Shown here one piece after another: positions 44,199 to 52,885 of a DNA stretch of 64,000 bases. The first letter of the stretch is position 1, and each line of letters starts with the position of its first letter. The notes beneath the pieces are model-generated. The model made no database searches. It was given only the letters and a program-made list of their open reading frames with translations, and was not told the origin of the DNA. A program made the translations under genes and the position numbers. Source of the stretch: a virus; the IMG/VR virus record IMGVR_UViG_3300021356_000017, positions 1 to 64,000 of that record; one strand, 5' to 3'.

Positions 44199-46070
44199 TC
44201 AATATTTGATGATTGTATCTCTTGCGATAACCTTGATTGTTTTAGGCATAATTTTGAGAACTGATTTGACAACACCTTTGTCTTCCGGTATTTGTAGTGG
44301 TGCTTCGATGATTATGTAATCATCAATGATAAGCATCATTCGCTCGGTGTGACCGCTACCACTAGTTGTTGTCTTCTCAAAGTTGATACGAATTTGATTG
44401 TCAGTGTTACCGTCAGCGTTAGTGCTAAAGTCCTCAGCAGACCTCATCTTGTGATAGAACAACGGGTCATCTACTGCAATCTCCATAGTCATCTCGTAGG
44501 TTGTTTGTCCTTCTACCATTAGAGAAGTGTTACGAGAACCACCAAACGGAACTCTTTCAGTAGCACTACTTTGACTGTTTTGACCGTTGATAACATGGAA
44601 TCCTTGCATACCAGTTTGTCCTGTCAGTGTGAAGTTTAGTACCTGTGCAACTTGCACACCAGTCATGTTAATTGTACCATTGTAGAACATGAACGGTTTT
44701 TGTGTTTTCGCACCAATACCCGAAATCAAACGCTTTGGGCTAGTGTTTGCTGTATCATCAAACATTCGGTGTGCGGCATAATTAGATGCACCACCATTCA
44801 AACGCCCTGTGTCGGTGTAACACAAAGCGGAATTGAAATTGACTGCTAATCTAAGTGCGGCATCATTGTCAGTAGACATTGTAAAATCAGTAACTTTGCA
44901 CCCACGGAATACACGAGTCAACTCTTTGGAGTCAGTTGCACCACCATCTGTGCCACCTTCATTAGAGTCAATATCTCGCCTACGCTGTGACACTTCAAGA
45001 GAGAAGGAAGGCTGGTGAGTATGTGTGAAAAGTAAATGGGTTTGTGAGTTTGTAATAACAGCCGCATCACTGATAGCAGGAGCATTAGTGTTAGGGTCAT
45101 CATAGTCTCTTAGATATACATGCTCACCGCTTTCATGTGGGAAAAGAAGTGGTTCATCCAAATAGATGCGTGTACCATTTACACCAACTATACGGCGAGC
45201 CTCGTGCTTGTTAGCCTTGTTGAAATTCGTTTCTGTGAAGTTGCCGCCCCATGTGTTACCATCTGCTTCGTGTGTTGTCACAATAGGCACAGCCACGGCT
45301 TCTTCGATAATAACAAATTTATTGATAGCAAAACTGGTTGCAGAAGCCACAGTAATGAAAGATTGTCCAGCCTCAGTTGCCGCACTTAGCGTTGTGGGAG
45401 AAGGTGAGGAAGGTGCGCTACCATCCTCTACAACTTCTCCACCAAGACAGTATTTTAGCCATCTTGCACTGTGCATTGCTAGTTCAAAAGAACCGCCTTC
45501 TGTGATGAATTTGCCCGGTACTTGTATCGAAGTATCTCTACCAAGTCCGACCACATGGAATCTCTTCAAATCTACTTTAGTTTCGGGTAGTGTCAAAGCG
45601 TTTGTTATACCCAAGAATTGGTCCGTCAGTACAGATTCACTGCTACCAGTGAAATTCATGTCTGCATTAAGCGGAGGGGTTTTGTAAGGAAGAATGTGAA
45701 TATCGGTTTTATTATTGATAGCAGTTGAATTAGCAGTAAAGGTTTGTGGGGCAATTTTTAGCGTAGTTCCTTCATTAGATACAATGGTAAACTCCCTGCT
45801 CATGTCTTTGCTATCCATGTTGGTTGAGGCTGAATTTTCCGTAAAACGAATTTTTGAACCTACGAGCAAACCGGAAGGATACTTCAATTTGTCATTGGAA
45901 TCAAATAACACAGTGTTGACTCGTGAGGTAAATGCAATTGTGGAATAGTCATCACCAGCAGTTTTAGTAATCGTAGCAGTAACATCAGTTCCACCCGGAG
46001 TGATTATCATCCCTGTTTCGGATGCAAACGATACTTCTGCTAAATCTCCCTTATACACTGTGCTTGGCAT
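44199..46070 (-). CDS. major tail tube protein
   Basis: This 623-residue protein is larger than usual tube proteins (200-350). The C-terminal part (TYEMTMEIAVDDPLFYHKM, then IIDDYIIIEAPLQIPEDKG) looks like a tube barrel. A central insertion (QSFITVASATSFAINKFVII) resembles a small surface beta domain. Ribosome-binding site GAGGTGA stands before ATG 46070, one of the best in the late arm, fitting an abundant protein. Its place between neck genes and chaperones supports the call. No sheath partner is seen. Confidence 0.65.
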   Translation of the reverse strand: MPSTVYKGDLAEVSFASETGMIITPGGTDVTATITKTAGDDYSTIAFTSRVNTVLFDSNDKLKYPSGLLVGSKIRFTENSASTNMDSKDMSREFTIVSNEGTTLKIAPQTFTANSTAINNKTDIHILPYKTPPLNADMNFTGSSESVLTDQFLGITNALTLPETKVDLKRFHVVGLGRDTSIQVPGKFITEGGSFELAMHSARWLKYCLGGEVVEDGSAPSSPSPTTLSAATEAGQSFITVASATSFAINKFVIIEEAVAVPIVTTHEADGNTWGGNFTETNFNKANKHEARRIVGVNGTRIYLDEPLLFPHESGEHVYLRDYDDPNTNAPAISDAAVITNSQTHLLFTHTHQPSFSLEVSQRRRDIDSNEGGTDGGATDSKELTRVFRGCKVTDFTMSTDNDAALRLAVNFNSALCYTDTGRLNGGASNYAAHRMFDDTANTSPKRLISGIGAKTQKPFMFYNGTINMTGVQVAQVLNFTLTGQTGMQGFHVINGQNSQSSATERVPFGGSRNTSLMVEGQTTYEMTMEIAVDDPLFYHKMRSAEDFSTNADGNTDNQIRINFEKTTTSGSGHTERMMLIIDDYIIIEAPLQIPEDKGVVKSVLKIMPKTIKVIARDTIIKY

Positions 46071-46080
46071 TTATTTCACC

Positions 46081-46530
46081 TCATGGAATTAGTTCTGCTA
46101 GTATAACGACTTCAATTTGGAAGGTCATACGGAATAGGAATTTGCTTCTGTCGCTCAAATCTGTGCGAGTTTTGAATACAAGACGGTCAAAGTTTGTACC
46201 ATCACCTTTCCTCTTCGTGTGTACTAACCTCCTTATTTCATTCTCAAGAGCCTGTAAATGCTTACGCCCCTTCACTGTTCTCACATCGACAGTTATATTT
46301 ATGCGTGTCGTTACAAAGTCGTAAAATAATTCCGGTGCTTCTTCGTTGTGCGCCGTTTCGTATACAAGCACATAGTCGTGTTTCTGTAAGTCAAGACGCT
46401 TGCCGTGTTCGGGCGTAGTGTCTGCAATATCAATCACTACTGGTCTGTAATTACTAGTGTTGGACCTGTTCCAGTTGTCCTTGAACAGTTCAATAATAGC
46501 GTCTAGCCCCTCAGTCCATGTAGCAACCAT
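46081..46530 (-). CDS. tail completion/terminator-like protein, 149 aa
   Basis: The pattern of an N-terminal helix, a strand with YRPVVIDIAD, a central RINITVDVRTVKGRKHLQAL and a final beta hairpin (FRMTFQIEVVIL) is like tail terminator proteins that cap the tail tube. Its place just before the tail tube gene is the usual one. ATG 46530 overlaps the upstream stop as TGATG. Confidence 0.6.
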   Translation of the reverse strand: MVATWTEGLDAIIELFKDNWNRSNTSNYRPVVIDIADTTPEHGKRLDLQKHDYVLVYETAHNEEAPELFYDFVTTRINITVDVRTVKGRKHLQALENEIRRLVHTKRKGDGTNFDRLVFKTRTDLSDRSKFLFRMTFQIEVVILAELIP

Positions 46531-46892
46531 CACAACACCCTCTCTAGTAATTCACTATACCCTATCGGTATGAAGTGTTGACCGTCATATTTTAAATTAT
46601 ACTTAATTAAATCTGGATTTTGGCGAAGCATGGCATCGTCAGTTGCTTTCTCAACCTCCATTGCTTCTTCTTCTGTGGCTGGTTGATTTGTTTTAGTGTT
46701 AATTAAAATGTCTTCTTCAATCTTGAAGCCCATAGAACCAGCCTCTATTCTTTGCATACGCTCTCGAAAATTCTTTGGTTCTTGCGTAAATTGTTGATAC
46801 ATCTGCTGTTGAATGAATTTATCTTTCTTGAATATCTCATCCTGCATACGCTGGTGAATATTCTCGCCTTCTTTCTTGAAGACTCTATCCAT
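46530..46892 (-). CDS. neck/head-closure-like small protein, 120 aa
   Basis: This is a charged helical protein (HQRMQDEIFKKDKFIQQQMY), then an acidic middle and a C-terminal beta segment (KYDGQHFIPIGYSEL). It lies between the head-tail adaptor and the tail terminator, where head-completion proteins of the gp10/gp16 type are found. The start overlaps the adaptor stop as TAATG. The exact family is not recognised. Confidence 0.65.
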   Translation of the reverse strand: MDRVFKKEGENIHQRMQDEIFKKDKFIQQQMYQQFTQEPKNFRERMQRIEAGSMGFKIEEDILINTKTNQPATEEEAMEVEKATDDAMLRQNPDLIKYNLKYDGQHFIPIGYSELLERVL

Positions 46893-48493
46893 TACTCAAA
46901 CACCACCATCTCGATGTACTTTGGTAGTGTTTTGTCTATCTCCGCTTGATACAGTTGAACCTTGCTCGCAAGGTCAATGTTTTGCGTACCTTCCGGTATG
47001 AGTACAGAACGGTCATCAGCCATCAATAATTCAATTGCTACCATCTTCGTGCATATGTCTTCGATAGCCTTCTCAACATATCTTTCACCGTAAATGTAAG
47101 ACACCTTGATTGCATTCCATTCAAAGAACGGATAAGAGTTGTTGAAGTAAATGATACCCATCTCATGGTCCATCCACCAGTCACGCAGTCTTGCGTTGTC
47201 ACCGCTACTGCTACCACCTTGCAGGTCTACGACAAATGCATGTTGTGTTACAGTGTGTGTACCGCTTGCCATAGTAGTTAATGGTGTACCGCTTAGATTA
47301 GCACAACCTGTAAATGTAGTGCTTGTTTTACCAGTGTATGAAAACACTTCATTACCGACCATACATAGCCCTTTAGAAACAAATCCATCTGTACTGGCTA
47401 CTGTAACTGTATCCGAGGACACTCCACTAGAAGTTGTCGTCTTGTTAGATGTCTGCGAAATCTCCATATTGGTAGCATCATTTACAGCAATTGTACATGT
47501 TTCACCACCCTTAACTGGTCGCATGGAAGTTATCTTGATTTTTCCACTACCGTAATCACTGTTACATGTAGCAAAGAATTCATTGTGTACCGCTACATTA
47601 GAGGTCGAACCTTCTAGTTTGAATGTAGGACTAAACTCTACTGCGGCTTTTGAAACCCTATCTTCTTTGTTGATGAGGTCAGTGAGGTTTTGAGCCGTTG
47701 TAACATTGTCGAAATCTGCTCTCCAATTACTAGTGGCAGTGCCAACAGACAAACTAGCAGTAGAACCGTTACCTGCTGAAAGGTAAACGCTTTTGCCCGA
47801 TAATTCGTTATTATCTTTGATTTCCAGTCTTGCTTCTGCCGCACCGATTTCACGATAGTCATCCCCTTGCCATAATTCGATTCTCAACATTTGTTGTACA
47901 TTGCGGAATAGAAGGGGAGAAGTACCAACATAGTCTGTGTAGTATCTCCTACGGTATGGCTTGTATGTGTCGAAGTTAATGTATTCTGCGGCGGCTAGGT
48001 ATGGCCTCCATGCATTACGAGTCATGTTGTCAATCCTATCTTGCATCTTCAAGATAACATGGTCTACCTTTGCCTTAGTCATGCCTCTTACACGACCATT
48101 AGTGAATGATGCTTGATTCTGTACATATCCGTTGTCTGCTACTTCGTAATGACCGGGATTAAGTGAAGCCCCAGTGAAAGTTATTTTGACATGACCTGTA
48201 CCTGCTGAATCACTACTAGCACTGGCTCCGACAGTAGCGATTTCTAAATCTTCATGCCCGAATGGGTCTGCATCGCTGTACACACGAATTTTATCGCCAA
48301 CACTGAAACCAGTTGCTCTAAACTCGTTACCTGTAATGTACACTGCACCGGCATCAGCAGTGGCACTCATTAAGATTGCATCTTGTGGTCCAATATCAAG
48401 TAAGTCAGCCACTTTCTGTGCCGTAGTATACACTACCTCATCGGGATATAGAGGGCGTGTTTCAGGCTCGCCGGGGCTGAATACTTTTGGCAT
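46892..48493 (-). CDS. head-tail adaptor protein with inserted beta domain
   Basis: The first 30 residues and the C-terminal 70 (VEKAIEDICTKMVAIELLM, then a long helix) look like the helical core of head-tail adaptors. Between them are beta-rich insertions, one with SDTVTVASTDGFVSKGLCMV. At 533 residues it is several times the usual 100-150. GGAGGT lies eight bases before ATG 48493. Its position is between portal-side and tail-side genes. It probably forms the ring under the portal and carries surface domains. Confidence 0.6.
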   Translation of the reverse strand: MPKVFSPGEPETRPLYPDEVVYTTAQKVADLLDIGPQDAILMSATADAGAVYITGNEFRATGFSVGDKIRVYSDADPFGHEDLEIATVGASASSDSAGTGHVKITFTGASLNPGHYEVADNGYVQNQASFTNGRVRGMTKAKVDHVILKMQDRIDNMTRNAWRPYLAAAEYINFDTYKPYRRRYYTDYVGTSPLLFRNVQQMLRIELWQGDDYREIGAAEARLEIKDNNELSGKSVYLSAGNGSTASLSVGTATSNWRADFDNVTTAQNLTDLINKEDRVSKAAVEFSPTFKLEGSTSNVAVHNEFFATCNSDYGSGKIKITSMRPVKGGETCTIAVNDATNMEISQTSNKTTTSSGVSSDTVTVASTDGFVSKGLCMVGNEVFSYTGKTSTTFTGCANLSGTPLTTMASGTHTVTQHAFVVDLQGGSSSGDNARLRDWWMDHEMGIIYFNNSYPFFEWNAIKVSYIYGERYVEKAIEDICTKMVAIELLMADDRSVLIPEGTQNIDLASKVQLYQAEIDKTLPKYIEMVVFE

Positions 48494-48510
48494 TATTCAT
48501 ACCTCCGCAC

Positions 48511-49269
48511 CTAATTAGGGGGTAAAGTGTAATAACAGTCTTCACATGTGTCTATCAACCTACCACCTCTCGATACTCTCGTATCTGCCAGTTTTTGATT
48601 ACATATTTCACAAGTAGGTACAGGAGTGGGTGGGTTAATATTTTCTAAGTAAGTTTCATGTGTCCAATTAGGGTCGCCGGTATTTTGGCGTATTTTTTCC
48701 TCTCGCATTCTTTTTGCCTCTTCATTTTTCAAAACTGACCATGCATCTTTGAAAGACACTACTCTTGACCTCACAGCCTTTTGGAAAGATTTCTTATAGA
48801 AGTCTAGGAAAGAAGGTTCGTCATCGTCATCGTCATCTTCCGGCTTTGGTGTTTCTGCGCCGGGCATAGATGTTGCCAAGTTACCCTGCTCGTCAAAGAG
48901 AGATTTGTCGGGCATTGCTGGTTCACCACCATGTTTTTCTGCTAATTCAAACGATTTATCTTCACCCATTTCTTCATCAAAAGCGGGGTCATCCATAGGC
49001 TCTTCTGCTTCCGGCTGTTGCATGTCGTCAAACATTACAGGTGCGCCACCTACAAATTTGATACCATGCTCTTCCGGATTCATCAGTGCCTCTCTCATGA
49101 GTTTATCACGAGATTGTGTGAATTGTTCACCGCTGGTGTCGCCACCAGCCCCTCTAAGTGCGCCAGCCGCTTTACGATTAGCCCACTGTTGTAATCTCAT
49201 CTCTTCTCCGCCCTCAGTCAAAATCTTCTGTCTGTGCGGTTTTACTGCTTTAATCAATATTCTTTTCAT
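48511..49269 (-). CDS. acidic protein with C-terminal zinc ribbon, 252 aa
   Basis: ATG 49269 is preferred because GAGGT lies just upstream; a longer frame would overlap the previous gene. The middle is very acidic, with a DDDDDDDE run. The end has CEICNQKL and CEDCYYTL, a zinc ribbon. A basic N-terminus (KRILIKAVKPHRQKIL) is also present. It sits among head and neck genes; role unknown. Confidence 0.75.
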   Translation of the reverse strand: MKRILIKAVKPHRQKILTEGGEEMRLQQWANRKAAGALRGAGGDTSGEQFTQSRDKLMREALMNPEEHGIKFVGGAPVMFDDMQQPEAEEPMDDPAFDEEMGEDKSFELAEKHGGEPAMPDKSLFDEQGNLATSMPGAETPKPEDDDDDDEPSFLDFYKKSFQKAVRSRVVSFKDAWSVLKNEEAKRMREEKIRQNTGDPNWTHETYLENINPPTPVPTCEICNQKLADTRVSRGGRLIDTCEDCYYTLPPN

Positions 49270-49270
49270 G

Positions 49271-49570
49271 TCATAACCTCTTTGATTCATCTCTATGTCC
49301 TAGATTGTATTCCATTGGCTTGTCACAAGCACCGCAGGTTTCACGCCATAAGAAATGGAGAAACCCACAGTGCTTGCATCTTGTTCCTGCACCGATGTTT
49401 AACACATCACCTATATTTCTATTTCGTGTGCGTTGCTGACTAGTGATACCCTTGAGAGGGTTCTTCTCGTCAGTTTTTACATCTACTGAGTAACTAGTGT
49501 CTACCTTGACACCTTGCTTCCCAGCACGAGCAATGTCGCTTAGGTCTATGTTTCTTACATCGAAGCCCAT
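49271..49570 (-). CDS. zinc-ribbon protein, 99 aa
   Basis: CKHCGFLHF and CGACDKPM form a C-terminal zinc ribbon. The N-terminal 60 residues are charged and probably extended. ATG 49570 stands nine bases behind GAGGGTGA and is chosen over the GTG at 49579. It is the second zinc protein in a row in the head-to-neck region. Function unknown. Confidence 0.7.
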   Translation of the reverse strand: MGFDVRNIDLSDIARAGKQGVKVDTSYSVDVKTDEKNPLKGITSQQRTRNRNIGDVLNIGAGTRCKHCGFLHFLWRETCGACDKPMEYNLGHRDESKRL

Positions 49571-49585
49571 CTTATCCACTCACCC

Positions 49586-49789
49586 TCAAGCGAGTTGATA
49601 TGTTACCATTACAAAGTAATTTCCCAAGACTGGGAAAACCTCAGTGTCGATAACTGAACTTGTACTGCTAGAATCTGCTATTGCTTGGATGTCTGTCTGT
49701 ATCGCTGATTGTAGTGTAGATGTATCGGTAAATTCTCTAGGAGAGAACGGTCCGAACATCTTTACGCCAATCTTGGTTAGTGCCGCCAC
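49586..49789 (-). CDS. small virion-region protein, 67 aa
   Basis: A GTG start at 49789 is preceded by GAGGTGATTCCTC, a strong ribosome-binding site. The product has FSPREFTDTSTLQSAIQTDI and ends in a hydrophobic strand (YFVMVTYQL). Small single-domain proteins at this place are often neck or decoration proteins. Function unknown. Confidence 0.65.
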   Translation of the reverse strand: MAALTKIGVKMFGPFSPREFTDTSTLQSAIQTDIQAIADSSSTSSVIDTEVFPVLGNYFVMVTYQLA

Positions 49790-49800
49790 GAGGAATCACC

Positions 49801-50127
49801 TCAAGAGCGTCTACCGATTGCGATAAATGTACCAGCCTGCGATGCAGTTGTGTCAGCGAGTGTAGGGTTAGCCAACCCACCAGCGATTCTTACAGTTGTA
49901 CCATCAATCCTTACTTGAGGATTGAAAAGCACATCTTGTGTTGGTGGTGTTGCACCAGTGTCAGTAATAGGCGATTGCGCCAATATTCCACTGAAATTTG
50001 CACCAGCAAAATCAATTTCACTGAGGAAATCACTCAAATCAATTTCATTGTCACCAGCGGCAAAAGTGCCTGTTACAATCATTCTGTCACCGAAAACGGT
50101 TGGTCTGTTATCTATCGTTATTGCCAT
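49801..50127 (-). CDS. probable capsid decoration or fibre protein, 108 aa
   Basis: The protein is almost entirely beta-prone, with MIVTGTFAAGDNEIDLSDFL and VRIDGTTVRIAGGLAN. It lies two genes after the major capsid protein in transcription order and overlaps the previous stop as TAATG. Beta-rich proteins of this size next to capsid genes are usually decoration or capsid-fibre proteins. The role is inferred from composition and place. Confidence 0.65.
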   Translation of the reverse strand: MAITIDNRPTVFGDRMIVTGTFAAGDNEIDLSDFLSEIDFAGANFSGILAQSPITDTGATPPTQDVLFNPQVRIDGTTVRIAGGLANPTLADTTASQAGTFIAIGRRS

Positions 50128-50483
50128 TATTCTTCAACTCCTTCTGTTTCTATTTCTTCTACTGGGGGATTTAGATGCTTTTCCACGAGTGCCAACGCCG
50201 CCGTTTTTGTCAAGTATCCACTGCCTCTTGAAACCCCTTGTTCTTTGAGCCATGAGAGTATGTCACTCCTTGCCCATCCTTCATCGGGGATTCCGTCATC
50301 GCCAGCGTCTTCTGTGACACCTTCATCTCCTTCTATTTTGAATTTTGATTCCGGTAATCTGTGTCGGTATTGGTTTAGCCACTCTTGGGTAACTTTTACT
50401 GGTTGTCCTCTAATCCACTCAGCGTGTGTATAATCTACACCCCTGCGTGTATGGAAAGGACCTAGAAATGTTACCGTAGGCAT
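50127..50483 (-). CDS. HeH/SAP-like small protein, 118 aa
   Basis: The protein starts with TVTFLGPFHTRR, and the C-terminal half has ARSDILSWLKEQGVSRGSG followed by a second helix. This is similar to the helix-extension-helix motif of phage head or Rho-N-like proteins. The end is acidic (PPVEEIETEGVEE). It follows a GAGGTT site and lies between two beta-rich virion genes. It may be a head-completion protein. Confidence 0.65.
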   Translation of the reverse strand: MPTVTFLGPFHTRRGVDYTHAEWIRGQPVKVTQEWLNQYRHRLPESKFKIEGDEGVTEDAGDDGIPDEGWARSDILSWLKEQGVSRGSGYLTKTAALALVEKHLNPPVEEIETEGVEE

Positions 50484-50493
50484 CTAATCAACC

Positions 50494-50889
50494 TCAGTTG
50501 TACATCACTAGAACGCTCGTAGTGTTAGCCGAGCCACTTAGGTATTGTAGAGTAATGGTTAGACTTGACACGCTTGCACCTACTGATACTGCCGCAGTAC
50601 CAGTGTCAGTGGTAAATGCACCAAGTATAGAAGTAATGCCACCCGCTAGGATGATTGTTTCACCGTCTGCACCACCTGTTACATTGATAAGAGCCATCTT
50701 TGGTGCGGCATCGTAGCCGTTTGCACCATCGCTGTTGGATGCGTTGAAAGTACCCGGACCACCGCCCGGATAGGTTACATCTGCCGCACCGTCTAGCCAC
50801 TCAGTAGTACTTTGTGACCCTGCTCTAAGTTCCCATGCACCTACAAGAGTTGCTGTTGCTGTTCCGCTTAATGTTAATTCTTTAGCCAT
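50494..50889 (-). CDS. probable capsid decoration protein, 131 aa
   Basis: The first gene after the major capsid protein, it has a very strong ribosome-binding site (GAGGTGA) before ATG 50889, fitting high output. The product is beta-rich, with GGADGETIILAGG and SLTITLQYLSGS, few charges and no cysteine. Such properties are those of trimeric decoration or head-spike proteins. The call rests on place, size and composition. Confidence 0.65.
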   Translation of the reverse strand: MAKELTLSGTATATLVGAWELRAGSQSTTEWLDGAADVTYPGGGPGTFNASNSDGANGYDAAPKMALINVTGGADGETIILAGGITSILGAFTTDTGTAAVSVGASVSSLTITLQYLSGSANTTSVLVMYN

Positions 50890-50918
50890 AATTTTTCACC
50901 TCATTATTTTTGATGTCC

Positions 50919-52019
50919 TCACTTTAGGTCACGAACTGAACCGTGTCCTCCAAAGAAAGTTGTCCAAAGTTCACCCATTGTGCGGTACATACCCTCTTGA
51001 CCCAATCTGTTGATTGCGAATGGGTCGCCAGTTTCGATACCACTCTCAAAGTATTGAGTAGGGATAGCAGTGGAGAAGTATAGGTAGTCTGTGTCTAGGA
51101 AGTACATTCTGCTGATTGTGTCAGATTCTACATCCTTTGATGGAATGATTGGAACACCGTTGTAAGTTGCTACGATGAATCCAGCCTCGATACCGGGTAC
51201 ACCCTTAACACCGTTGTAGGTAGGTGTAACTCTCTTTTCTTCCATGAATCTTTGTTGAGATTGTAGAAGTTGTTGTAGTCTCATTAGTGTGTCATATCCA
51301 GTTAGGATAACCTTTGGATTTCCACCACGAGTCCAAATCTTTTGGAACAAGTCGTCAAGTTGGTCTAGTGATAGGTTTCTGTCAGTTCCACTGTTCTCAT
51401 TGTGTTCTGCCAATGACCATGAGTTTGCATCTCTATCAATGGAGTAAATGTCTTCATCAGTACCAGCAGAAGCACCAGTGGTAACACGGTCTAGTGACTC
51501 GAAATCGTTACCTGCCACTGTTGCTTTGTCTTTTGTTAGCATTTGGTTGATGTGTTCAGCGTGGTGCTTACCCATCTCTTCCTTTAGAACTGCTCTAATG
51601 TCGCCTAGTCCGTCATCTTTGTCGGATAGGAACATTGCTGTCTCGGACATGTCGAATGTGTGAACAACTGTCTTAGGCTTTGCCGCAATGTGTTGGAAGG
51701 TAGGCTTGGTTGTCTCAGGTAGTGTAGCGTTCTCAGCAACACCGCCTCCAACTGAGAAGGAAGGCTTTGCTGTAACTACTCTCCATCCACTTCTTTCCCA
51801 TGGCCTCTTAGGTAGGATAGAGAAAGCGTTGAATTCTTGGTTTAGTTGTGACCAAACTTTTCTACCGTAGATTGCTTGGTATGTTCCTGCTGTTGTAGAT
51901 AGCATAGGTGCATCTGCTTTCAGCAATTCGCTACCACTGTATGAGTAGCCCATTGCGTTTCCAGCACCGTAGTAGTATCTCTCCATGTCTTTGATGTTTC
52001 TTATGTAATCTCTTGCCAT
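50919..52019 (-). CDS. major capsid protein (HK97 fold)
   Basis: This 366-residue protein follows the protease/scaffold gene, the classical order. Features fitting the HK97 fold are an N-arm (ARDYIRNIKDMERYY), an E-loop and beta stretch around GGGVAENATLPE, a long spine helix (EEMGKHHAEHINQML) and a late A-domain strand (YNGVPIIPSKDV). ATG 52019 has GGGGAG upstream and is preferred over the in-frame GTG at 52028 that overlaps the protease stop. It would form the icosahedral shell after protease trimming. Confidence 0.85.
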   Translation of the reverse strand: MARDYIRNIKDMERYYYGAGNAMGYSYSGSELLKADAPMLSTTAGTYQAIYGRKVWSQLNQEFNAFSILPKRPWERSGWRVVTAKPSFSVGGGVAENATLPETTKPTFQHIAAKPKTVVHTFDMSETAMFLSDKDDGLGDIRAVLKEEMGKHHAEHINQMLTKDKATVAGNDFESLDRVTTGASAGTDEDIYSIDRDANSWSLAEHNENSGTDRNLSLDQLDDLFQKIWTRGGNPKVILTGYDTLMRLQQLLQSQQRFMEEKRVTPTYNGVKGVPGIEAGFIVATYNGVPIIPSKDVESDTISRMYFLDTDYLYFSTAIPTQYFESGIETGDPFAINRLGQEGMYRTMGELWTTFFGGHGSVRDLK

Positions 52020-52024
52020 ATTAT

Positions 52025-52885
52025 TCACTCCCCTCTTAATGTTCTGTTAGCAAGGGCGTGAACTTCATCCCAGCCCATATTTGCCATATCCTGTGTAGAA
52101 GGAATCTCAATGTTTGAAGCAGATGCAGATTTAGCGATTGGTGTACCGCTTACTGCACCCATGTTGTCAATTCTCTCGGACAAAGCCTCGATTGACTTTA
52201 CGATGTCTGCTAGTGGCGCACGAGCATCGAAAGCAGATTTCTCAGCCTCAGCCTTTGCGACCTCTAGTTCATTGTTGAATCTGTTAGCAAATGATTTTTC
52301 CAAGTCATTGCGGAAGTGTTGTTCTTTTGCCGCTTGCTTGTAAACTTCGTAAGCCGCTTCGATGTCAGCATCACTGACATTTTCACTGTTTAGGTATCCT
52401 TTGGATACTTCCGCAGGACCCATTGCACCAGCAGGTGTTTTTCCACCACTAGCGGAGATTGCGGAGATTGCACCAGTGGAAGGAGAACCTTTGTCTTGTC
52501 CTCTTCCTCTAACTTGTCCAGCAAAGTAGTCAGCACCGTCAACCGCATCCGGGTTGTCGAAGCCACCAAGTTGAGCCTTCTCTAAGTTGTCGAAGTGTGT
52601 TCTTACGCCAGCAACATCTACGCCAGCAGATTTTAGTGTGTCTTCCATCCAGTTTAGGTACTCGGAGGAAATGACATCGCTGTATTCTTCACCTTTTGCG
52701 TACATCTTTTCGTCACTCTCTTCTTCTTCTTTTTCTTCTTTAGGTTCTTCGGTCTTGTCAGCCTTAGACTCTTTTTTGCCTTCCATATGTTCACGGAGAG
52801 CAGGAGGAAGTTCGCCTTTCTCCATAGCGTCAAGTCGGGCTTCTAGCCTGTTCATCAAATCACCAATTTCTGTTGTTTCTGTCAT
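52025..52885 (-). CDS. nested in-frame scaffolding protein
   Basis: An internal ATG at 52885, codon 173 of the protease gene, lies eight bases behind AAGGAGGATA on the minus strand. This is stronger than the site of most genes here. The product, 286 residues, has an acidic coiled-coil part (EEPKEEKEEEESDEK) and a helical end (MANMGWDEVHALANRTL), as in scaffolds. Making the scaffold separately from the 3' part of the protease gene is known in lambda (C/Nu3). Internal start use here is inferred. Confidence 0.6.
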   Translation of the reverse strand: MTETTEIGDLMNRLEARLDAMEKGELPPALREHMEGKKESKADKTEEPKEEKEEEESDEKMYAKGEEYSDVISSEYLNWMEDTLKSAGVDVAGVRTHFDNLEKAQLGGFDNPDAVDGADYFAGQVRGRGQDKGSPSTGAISAISASGGKTPAGAMGPAEVSKGYLNSENVSDADIEAAYEVYKQAAKEQHFRNDLEKSFANRFNNELEVAKAEAEKSAFDARAPLADIVKSIEALSERIDNMGAVSGTPIAKSASASNIEIPSTQDMANMGWDEVHALANRTLRGE

